Under the pieces are notes generated by a model that was not told where the DNA came from, did not search any database, and was given only the letters and a program-made list of their open reading frames with translations. Position numbers and translations under genes: made by a program. DNA of 10,738 bases from JBCCFW01 sp039029535 (GTDB lineage: Bacteria; Acidobacteriota; JBCCFW01): the NCBI GenBank assembly GCA_039029535.1, contig JBCCFW010000222.1, positions 1 through 10,738 on the forward strand. The letters are read 5' to 3'. Shown piece by piece: positions 1 to 8,574 of the stretch. Position 1 is the first letter of the stretch, and each line of letters begins with the position of its first letter.

Positions 1-12
1 CCAACCCACATC

Positions 13-51
13 CATCCCTCGGGTCGGGGCCCGGATGCCGTTCTTTTCTTT
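13..51 (+). terminator. Possible intrinsic terminator of an upstream plus-strand gene
   Basis: Bases 13-17 (catcc) pair with 33-37 (ggatg), and 21-23 (ggg) pair with 30-32 (ccc), leaving a three-base bulge and a six-base loop. A T-rich run (ttcttttcttt, 41-51) follows three bases later. This is the layout of a rho-independent terminator reading rightwards, which would end a gene lying left of the window. The stem is imperfect, so the call is tentative. Confidence 0.35.
27..40 (+). repeat. 14-base direct repeat flanking the secreted-protein gene, left copy
   Basis: The sequence gggcccggatgccg at 27-40 is identical to 1465-1478. Both copies form the right arm of a hairpin, one before and one after the gene at 142-1431. 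They look like related terminator sequences. No transposase or attachment site is associated. Confidence 0.6.
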
Positions 52-128
52 CGTGAGAGAAAGCGGGGGGTGGCTGCGCATGAAGAGCCGGAGGGAGCTC
101 GCCCAGCTTGGGACGAGACCCGCTCATC

Positions 129-135
129 AAGGAGG
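129..135 (+). promoter_or_regulatory. Strong Shine-Dalgarno site that sets the start at 142
   Basis: The sequence aaggagg lies six bases before the ATG at 142. It is nearly a full complement of the 16S rRNA 3' end and decides for this start over the in-frame GTG at 70, which would put 24 non-signal-like residues in front of the hydrophobic leader. Confidence 0.8.
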
Positions 136-141
136 CTCACC

Positions 142-1431
142 ATGCGAACGTTCGCTGCTCTTCTCCTCTTCCTCTCTCTCGCACTGCCAACCAAGGCGCA
201 GTTCGATGCTGCCTACGATGGCTTGCTGGCTGAGGCACTGGCTCTCATCGAAGTCGGCAAGGTCACTCAGGCCTACGAGCTCATCGCCCTGTCGGAGGAG
301 GCACCCACCTTCGCCGACCTCCAGCCCGTCATCGAGCAGGACCCGCTGCTCGCCGTCGCCGTCCTCGACATCGAGAACGAGGGTCGCTGCCAGATCTTGG
401 GCATCGTCATGGAGGAGGCCGGTGACGACATCAACCACCCCGAGGAGATCGCCGGTGGCCTGATCGACTGGACCGAGGTGATCACTCGCGTGAACGCACG
501 CTCGGTTCACTCGGTGTTCGCCGAGCAGCTCGCCGATGACGAGCTGTCTTTCGACGACCTCTTCGCTGGTGCGGCCAGCTCGCCTCAGTCGGTGTTCGCC
601 AAGATGGTCCTCGAGCAGCCTGGCATCGACTGGCTGGCCTTCCGCGCTCAGGTTCGGGACGACCCCTACTTCGCCTTCCTCGCCCACGGCGCGGTCGGTG
701 GCGTGGTCGGCCTGGGCGACTTCGACAAGCTCATCGCGGTCGATCCCTTCATCGCCCTGGCCAGCCTGCGTGTCGGGCTCCAGGTCGCCGACCTCGTCTC
801 ACGGGTCGCTCCCGACCTGAAGTCCAGCCAGGACATCGCCGGCGTCGCTGCGCTCGTCGAGCAGGAGCCGCTGTCGGGTCTGGGCTACCTCCGGCTGTCC
901 GTTCTCGTCGCCGATCAGCTCGGCTTCGACACGGCGGCTGCCGCCAACCCCCGGGCCGCCTTCATCGCGCTCGGTCTCAACCAGCGCGTGTACTCGCACG
1001 GTGGCGGGCTGTGGAACGAGGGTGGTGGCTACGTGCTCGGCGTGGACGACGGAGGTCGCATCGGCTTCGTCGGCTTCCACGACATCGGCAGCTCAACCGG
1101 TCGCGAGGCCGGCGAGCTGACGCAGGCCAACGAGCACGTGCCCACGGCTCCCTGGCTCCTCATCCTCGAGGACGGCGTCCGCATCAGCGAGACGGCCGTG
1201 CCCGTCGGTGAGCCCGGCAGCGGCATCGCCGACATCGATGGGGTCGCCGACATCGACGGGCTCGCCGCCCAGTTCGTCACCCGCGACGGCATCCATGCCG
1301 CCGATGCGGTCCTGAGCTGGTCCGAGGCCTACGAGATGACGGTGAGTGAGCCGCTCATCGGCCTGAACCTGCTGCGCGTCGACGTCGGTGCGCTGGTGGA
1401 GGGCTCGACGGGCGTGCGCTGCGTGCCGTAG
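142..1431 (+). CDS. Secreted protein of unknown function with recurring Pro-hydrophobic repeat motifs
   Basis: I do not recognise this 429-residue protein. It begins with a clear Sec signal peptide: Arg2, a hydrophobic core at about 4-15, and a likely signal peptidase I site after Thr-Lys-Ala (residue 19). The mature part is acidic and mostly Ala/Leu/Val/Asp. A short motif, acidic residue or Asn then Pro then two or three hydrophobic residues with Ala or Gly and then Leu, recurs near residues 67, 174, 201, 242, 270 and 403. The first five copies sit in a helical-looking N-terminal two thirds. A Gly-rich segment (about 286-320) and a duplicated Ala-Asp-Ile-Asp-Gly unit (363-374) separate them from the last copy. 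Only two cysteines are present in the mature chain (83 and 427). The start is fixed by a strong ribosome binding site. The gene stands alone, converging on the phosphatase gene across a hairpin. A periplasmic or surface role is inferred only from the signal peptide. Confidence 0.75.
   Translation: MRTFAALLLFLSLALPTKAQFDAAYDGLLAEALALIEVGKVTQAYELIALSEEAPTFADLQPVIEQDPLLAVAVLDIENEGRCQILGIVMEEAGDDINHPEEIAGGLIDWTEVITRVNARSVHSVFAEQLADDELSFDDLFAGAASSPQSVFAKMVLEQPGIDWLAFRAQVRDDPYFAFLAHGAVGGVVGLGDFDKLIAVDPFIALASLRVGLQVADLVSRVAPDLKSSQDIAGVAALVEQEPLSGLGYLRLSVLVADQLGFDTAAAANPRAAFIALGLNQRVYSHGGGLWNEGGGYVLGVDDGGRIGFVGFHDIGSSTGREAGELTQANEHVPTAPWLLILEDGVRISETAVPVGEPGSGIADIDGVADIDGLAAQFVTRDGIHAADAVLSWSEAYEMTVSEPLIGLNLLRVDVGALVEGSTGVRCVP
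1228..1263 (+). repeat. In-frame tandem duplication of an 18-base unit
   Basis: Bases 1228-1245 and 1246-1263 are two adjacent 18-base copies differing at two positions. Each encodes Ala-Asp-Ile-Asp-Gly followed by Val or Leu. The repeat keeps the frame and lengthens an acidic turn-like segment of the secreted protein at 142-1431. Confidence 0.85.
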
Positions 1432-1446
1432 CGCGTCACGCGAAGC

Positions 1447-1479
1447 GCGGCATCCGGGTCTGGCGGGCCCGGATGCCGC
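1447..1479. terminator. Strong hairpin between convergent genes, probable bidirectional terminator
   Basis: Bases 1447-1458 (gcggcatccggg) are perfectly complementary to 1468-1479 (cccggatgccgc), with a nine-base loop. The hairpin lies between the stop codon of the secreted protein (1431) and that of the phosphatase (1485), where a shared terminator is expected. Neither side has a clear T-run, so termination may be inefficient or depend on other factors. Confidence 0.65.
1465..1478 (+). repeat. 14-base direct repeat flanking the secreted-protein gene, right copy
   Basis: Identical to 27-40. Here it forms most of the right arm of the strong hairpin at 1447-1479, whose left arm is its reverse complement. 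Confidence 0.6.
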
Positions 1480-1484
1480 CGAGC

Positions 1485-2105
1485 TCAGATCGGTCGCAGG
1501 TCGACCCCGTCGAGGCACCACACCTTTCGCCCCTCCACGTCGAGGCGGGCCAGCAGGTGGTACGACGCCGGCTCGCAGCGCGTGAACCACCGCGACGCCG
1601 CGGCCAACGGGCTGCCCTGAAGGGTCGCCAGCGCCTGCTCGAGCGTGCCGCCGTGGGCCACCGCGACGATGACGCCGCCCTCGGCGTCGAGCCGAGTCTC
1701 CACCTCCCGCAGCCACTCGCTCACGCGCCGACGGTGCGACGCGAGGCTCTCGCCGTGGGGCGGGTCGTCTTCCGGGTGCTCGTAGCAGGCGAGCTGCAAG
1801 CGGTGGCTGTCGCCCATCGTCGTTCCGGGCGGGAAGCCGTAGTCACGCTCGGCCAACCGGGACTCGACCGTGGGTGCGAGCTCCAGCTCACGCGCGAGGA
1901 TGTCCGCGGTCTGACGGGCTCGCAGCAGGGGGCTCGTGAGCAGCGACGTCGCCTCGAAGCGCTCGCGCAGGTGCTCCGCCAGCCCCTCGGTCCGAGCGAC
2001 GCCCCACTCCGTCAGGCCGTTTTCGTCATCGGAGAGCCGCAGCTCGTCGTCGGAGCGGAGCTGGGACTCGACCTCGCCATGCCGCACCAGGATGAGTCGT
2101 TTCAC
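1485..2105 (-). CDS. Histidine phosphatase (phosphoglycerate mutase-like) family protein
   Basis: A 206-residue member of the histidine phosphatase superfamily, which transfers phosphate from a substrate to a catalytic histidine. The family signature Leu-Val-Arg-His-Gly-Glu is at residues 6-11, with the nucleophile His9. The second conserved arginine lies in Ser-Pro-Leu-Leu-Arg-Ala-Arg-Gln-Thr (Arg62), the likely acid Glu86 in Ala-Glu-Arg-Asp-Tyr-Gly, and the second catalytic histidine is His151 in Val-Ala-His-Gly-Gly. All core residues are present, so it should be active, but the substrate (sugar phosphate, nucleotide, alpha-ribazole phosphate or protein) cannot be told. I chose the GTG at 2105 because it has GAGG eight bases upstream and places the motif at the usual distance from the N-terminus. 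An ATG at 2138 would add 11 residues but has its purine run directly abutting the start. The gene follows lpd in the same direction after about 150 bases. Confidence 0.88.
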   Translation of the reverse strand: MKRLILVRHGEVESQLRSDDELRLSDDENGLTEWGVARTEGLAEHLRERFEATSLLTSPLLRARQTADILARELELAPTVESRLAERDYGFPPGTTMGDSHRLQLACYEHPEDDPPHGESLASHRRRVSEWLREVETRLDAEGGVIVAVAHGGTLEQALATLQGSPLAAASRWFTRCEPASYHLLARLDVEGRKVWCLDGVDLRPI

Positions 2106-2211
2106 GATGACGACCTCGTCGCGCGAAGACCCGGACATTCCCCCGTGAACGGCCCGACGGGCAGCCCCGTCGCACCCCGACGTCCGGAGTCAGCACGACA
2201 CTAATCAAACT

Positions 2212-2235
2212 CGCCCTGCACGTCGAGCGAGGGCG
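2212..2235 (-). terminator. Possible weak terminator after lpd
   Basis: Bases 2212-2217 (cgccct) pair with 2230-2235 (agggcg) around a 12-base loop. Read on the minus strand, the stem is followed by a short T-rich stretch (gagtttgatta). It lies just past the lpd stop and could separate the sucAB-lpd transcript from the phosphatase gene. The stem is short and the tail weak. Confidence 0.3.
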
Positions 2236-2255
2236 GTCCATCGCTCAGGCTGCCC

Positions 2256-3653
2256 TCACGAGTGCAGAGCGCGTCCGTCCACCGCGAGGGCCGCTTCCTT
2301 GACAACCTCGGACAGCGTCGGATGCGCATGGCACACGCGCGCCACGTCCTCGCTGCTGGCGCCGAAGCTGATCGCCATGGACAGCTCCTGGATGAGCTCG
2401 CCCACCCTGGGGCCGATGGCGTGGGCGCCGAGCACGCGGTCGGTTTCGGCGTGCGCGAGGATCTTCACGAAGCCGTCGGTCGAGCGCAGCGCCCGCGCGC
2501 GTCCGTTGGCCATGAAGTCGAAGCGACCCTTGCGATACGGCGTGCCCGCCTCTTCGAGCTCCTGCTCGGTCTTGCCCACCGACGCGACCTCGGGCTCGGT
2601 GTAGACCACGCCCGGGATCGCGTCGTAGTCGACGTGCCCCCAGCCGGTCTTGATGAACTCGGCCACCGCGACGCCCTCGTCCTCGGCGAGGTGCGCGAGC
2701 ATGGGACCCGGGATGACGTCGCCGATGGCGTGGATGCCGTCGACCTCCGTCTTCCAGTGCTCGCCCACCGGCACGAAACCACGCTCGTCCGTCGAGAGCC
2801 CCACCGCCTCCAGCGCGAGCCCCTCCGTGCAGGGCTTGCGACCGACCGCCACGAGCACGCGGTCGCAGTGCGTGGGCTCGCGACCCTCGACCTCGACGAC
2901 GCAGTGGTCCCCTTCGGCCTTGGCCGAGAGCACGCGGGCCTTGTAGTTCAGCGACAAGCCCTGCTTCTTGAAGAGACGACCCGCCATCTTGCAGAGGTCG
3001 CGGTCCATCCCGGGCAGGCAGGTGTCGGCGTACTCGAAGACGGTGACCTTCGAGCCGAGACGACTCCAGACCGAGCCGAGCTCGAGACCGATGACCCCGG
3101 CGCCGATGACGACGAGATGCTCCGGAACCTCGCGATAGGCGATGGCTTCGGTGCTGCTCCCAATGCGATCGCCGTCGAAGGCCATGCTCGGGAAGGTCGA
3201 GGCCACCGAGCCCGTCGCGATGATGACGTTCTTGGCCTGATGGATCGCCTGACCGCCGTCACCCTCGACGGCCACCCGATGCCAGTCGCCCTCCTTCGGC
3301 AAGAAGGAGCCCCAACCCGACAGGTGGGTCACGCCGTTCTTCTTGAAGAGGAACTCGATGCCTTGGGTGAGCCCCGAGACGATCTCGTCCTTGCGCTTCA
3401 TCATGGTCGGCAGGTCGAGGCTGACCTCGGCCTGGACTCCGTGCGCGGCGAGGCCCGACTTCGCCTCGTGATAGCGCTCGCTCGACTCGAGCAGGGCCTT
3501 GCTCGGGATGCAACCGACGCGCAGGCAGGTGCCGCCGAGAGCGGCCTCCTTCTCGACGCAGGCGGTCTTCAAGCCGAGCTGGGCAGCGCGGATGGCGGCG
3601 ACGTAGCCACCCGGGCCCGCACCGATGACGATGACGTCGAACTGATCGGACAT
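2256..3653 (-). CDS. lpd: Dihydrolipoyl dehydrogenase (E3) of the 2-oxoglutarate dehydrogenase complex
   Basis: This FAD enzyme re-oxidises the dihydrolipoyl groups of SucB and passes the electrons to NAD+. The 465-residue length is typical. Visible in order are the FAD-binding Gly-Ala-Gly-Pro-Gly-Gly loop (11-16), the redox disulfide Cys43/Cys48 in Gly-Thr-Cys-Leu-Arg-Val-Gly-Cys-Ile-Pro-Ser-Lys, and the NAD-binding Gly-Ala-Gly-Val-Ile-Gly loop (184-189). A Glu near residue 207 ends the next strand, as expected for NAD over NADP. The second FAD motif Ala-Ile-Gly-Asp (309-312) and the C-terminal interface pair His444/Glu449 in His-Pro-Thr-Leu-Ser-Glu follow. All catalytic residues are intact. 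The ATG at 3653 has GGAGA seven bases upstream, and the gene begins only 31 bases after sucB, so it is cotranscribed. As the only E3 visible here it may also serve pyruvate dehydrogenase or the glycine cleavage system. Confidence 0.97.
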   Translation of the reverse strand: MSDQFDVIVIGAGPGGYVAAIRAAQLGLKTACVEKEAALGGTCLRVGCIPSKALLESSERYHEAKSGLAAHGVQAEVSLDLPTMMKRKDEIVSGLTQGIEFLFKKNGVTHLSGWGSFLPKEGDWHRVAVEGDGGQAIHQAKNVIIATGSVASTFPSMAFDGDRIGSSTEAIAYREVPEHLVVIGAGVIGLELGSVWSRLGSKVTVFEYADTCLPGMDRDLCKMAGRLFKKQGLSLNYKARVLSAKAEGDHCVVEVEGREPTHCDRVLVAVGRKPCTEGLALEAVGLSTDERGFVPVGEHWKTEVDGIHAIGDVIPGPMLAHLAEDEGVAVAEFIKTGWGHVDYDAIPGVVYTEPEVASVGKTEQELEEAGTPYRKGRFDFMANGRARALRSTDGFVKILAHAETDRVLGAHAIGPRVGELIQELSMAISFGASSEDVARVCHAHPTLSEVVKEAALAVDGRALHS

Positions 3654-3684
3654 GGCCTGCTCTCCGCTGAAGGCTCGGACGGGG

Positions 3685-4929
3685 TCACGCGTCGATGAGG
3701 ATGCGCTCCGGCTCCTCGACGCACTCCTTGATCCGCTTGAGGAAGCTCACCGCCTCTCGACCGTCCACGAGACGATGGTCGTAGGAGAGCGCCACGTACA
3801 TCATGGGTCGGAGCACGATCTCGCCGTTCACGCCCACCGGTCGCTGCTGGATGGCGTGCATCCCGAGGATGCCCGACTGCGGCGGGTTGAGGATGGGCGT
3901 CGAGAGCAGGCTGCCGTACACGCCGCCGTTGGAGATCGTGAAGGTGCCGCCGGTGAGCTCGTCGACGGAGAGGTCGCCCGACTTCGCGCGGCGACCGAAG
4001 TCGGCGATGGTCAGCTCGATCTCGGCGAAGCTCAGCAGCTCCGCGTTGCGGATGACCGGGACCACCAGGCCCTTGCCGCCACCCACGGCCACGCCGATGT
4101 CGTTGTAGTTTCGGTAGACGACGTCGTCGCCACGGATCTCGGCGTTGATCGCGGGGAAGGCCTTGAGCGCCTCGACCGCCGCCTTCACGAAGAAGGACAT
4201 GAAGCCGAGCTTGATCCCGTGCTTGGCGACGAAGGCTTCCTGCCGTCGCTTCCGCATGGCCATGACCGCGCTCATGTCGACCTCGTTGAAGGTCGAGAGG
4301 ATGGCCGCGTTCTGCTGTGCCTCGACGAGGCGCTCGGCGATCTTGCGCCGCAGCCGCGTCATCTTGACGACCTCTTCCTCCCGACCCGGCTGACCCGACA
4401 CGACCTTGGGAGCCGGCGGCGCAGGAGAGGCGGGAGCGGGGGCCGGCGTTGCCGCAGGTGCCGCAGCCGGCGCGGCGCTCTTGCCCGCGACGTGACGCTG
4501 CACGTCCTCCTTGAGCAGCCGTCCACCCGGACCGGTCGCCGTCACTTCCGACGCCTTCAGGCCGTGCTCGGCGAGCAGGCGCTCGGCGGCCGGCATGACC
4601 GCACCGTCACCACCCGAGGCCGCCGCCGGAGCGGGCTCGGCAGCCGGGGCCGCGGCGGGAGCGGGAGCCGCGGCGCCACCCTCGGGAGCCGCAGCCTCTT
4701 CCATCCGCGCGATGACCTCACCGACGTTGGCGACCTCCTCGGCCGCCTTGAGGACCTCGCGAACGTAGCCCGACACGGGAGCCGGCAGCTCCTGGTCCGC
4801 CTTGTCGGTCTCGAGGACGACCAGCGGCGTGTCGACCGCCACCCAGGCCCCCTCTTCGACCAACCACTCGGCCACGACCACTTCGGTGATGGACTCGCCC
4901 GCCTGGGGCACCGCGACCTCGACCGCCAT
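3685..4929 (-). CDS. sucB: Dihydrolipoyllysine succinyltransferase (E2) of 2-oxoglutarate dehydrogenase
   Basis: The core subunit of the 2-oxoglutarate dehydrogenase complex, which moves succinyl from its lipoyl arm to CoA. Its 414 residues show one lipoyl domain (about 1-77) with the lipoylated lysine Lys43 in Glu-Thr-Asp-Lys-Ala, then an Ala/Pro-rich flexible linker (about 80-105). A peripheral subunit-binding domain (about 111-147, with Gly-Pro-Gly-Gly-Arg) and a second Ala/Pro linker (about 151-175) follow. The catalytic acyltransferase domain extends to the end with Asp-His-Arg-Leu-Val-Asp-Gly (His385, Asp389). The Thr-Ile-Ser-Asn-Gly-Gly-Val-Tyr-Gly-Ser block (331-340) and the ending are those of succinyl- rather than acetyltransferases, which fits the sucA neighbour. 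The ribosome binding site AGGAGAG lies four bases before the ATG. It starts 55 bases after sucA and ends 31 bases before lpd. It should be attached to lipoate by a ligase or LipA/LipB system encoded elsewhere. Confidence 0.96.
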   Translation of the reverse strand: MAVEVAVPQAGESITEVVVAEWLVEEGAWVAVDTPLVVLETDKADQELPAPVSGYVREVLKAAEEVANVGEVIARMEEAAAPEGGAAAPAPAAAPAAEPAPAAASGGDGAVMPAAERLLAEHGLKASEVTATGPGGRLLKEDVQRHVAGKSAAPAAAPAATPAPAPASPAPPAPKVVSGQPGREEEVVKMTRLRRKIAERLVEAQQNAAILSTFNEVDMSAVMAMRKRRQEAFVAKHGIKLGFMSFFVKAAVEALKAFPAINAEIRGDDVVYRNYNDIGVAVGGGKGLVVPVIRNAELLSFAEIELTIADFGRRAKSGDLSVDELTGGTFTISNGGVYGSLLSTPILNPPQSGILGMHAIQQRPVGVNGEIVLRPMMYVALSYDHRLVDGREAVSFLKRIKECVEEPERILIDA

Positions 4930-4984
4930 GTTGCTCTCCTGATTTCTTTCGCAGACGAACGGAGTGGGTCCGAGCCAGTCCGGG

Positions 4985-8260
<3,276 letters not shown>

Positions 8261-8574
8261 CCTCAGGGGGCGGAGTCCAACGACCCGGTCATCATGGCAC
8301 CGGTCCGCCCGGTGGGGTGCGACGGGGCATCACGGCCCCGAATCCGTCACCGGGCGCCCCGGCACGGCCAGCGCTCAGGGTGCGCCTCAAGCCCTTTTTT
8401 ATCAGAACCTTGGCCTGATCCGGCCGATTGACTTCCGAAAATTAGGTGGACGCGAACGCGAATCGACTTCAACTTGTGTAGAAAAGTGACCGAGGGCCGC
8501 GTCTGGCCCCGACCCCTCGTTCTCCCGCGGGGGCCGGTGCCCGACGTCCCCTCGGCCCTGCCGAGAGAATCGTC
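8261..8574. promoter_or_regulatory. Divergent intergenic region with probable promoters for sucA and the exported repeat protein
   Basis: No gene is seen here. The half nearest sucA (8261-8390) is very GC-rich and would form a long sucA leader. It includes a perfect six-base-pair hairpin (caccgg at 8298-8303 with ccggtg at 8309-8314). Bases about 8391-8485 are markedly richer in A/T, with a T6 run (about 8395-8400) and short A/T patches, and are the best place for divergent promoters. I found no convincing -35/-10 pair on either strand and no CRP-type TGTGA-N6-TCACA palindrome. The last 70 bases before the plus-strand gene are GC-rich again. Confidence 0.5.
8551..8567 (+). promoter_or_regulatory. 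Hairpin covering the ribosome binding site of the exported repeat protein
   Basis: Bases 8551-8555 (ctcgg) pair with 8561-8565 (ccgag) around a five-base loop. The only Shine-Dalgarno-like sequence before the ATG at 8575, gagag at 8563-8567, overlaps the right arm. A small GC stem here could dampen translation. The stem is short, so its effect is uncertain. Confidence 0.35.

Noticed and set aside
70..141. Upstream GTG start at 70 for the secreted protein
   Set aside because: It would bury the signal peptide behind 24 polar residues and lacks a good ribosome binding site, whereas the ATG at 142 has aaggagg at ideal spacing.
2262..3698. A 478-codon plus-strand reading frame opposite lpd
   Set aside because: The opposite strand encodes an unmistakable dihydrolipoyl dehydrogenase. 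This frame is its His/Arg/Asp-rich shadow.
8360..8402. Intrinsic terminator at the T6 run near 8395-8400 on the plus strand
   Set aside because: Only a four-base-pair stem (aggg/ccct) precedes the run, and no plus-strand gene lies upstream to be terminated.
8470..8500. A possible CRP-like operator (ttgtgtagaaaagtgac) near 8475-8491
   Set aside because: The half-sites are in direct rather than inverted orientation, so it does not match the TGTGA-N6-TCACA palindrome.
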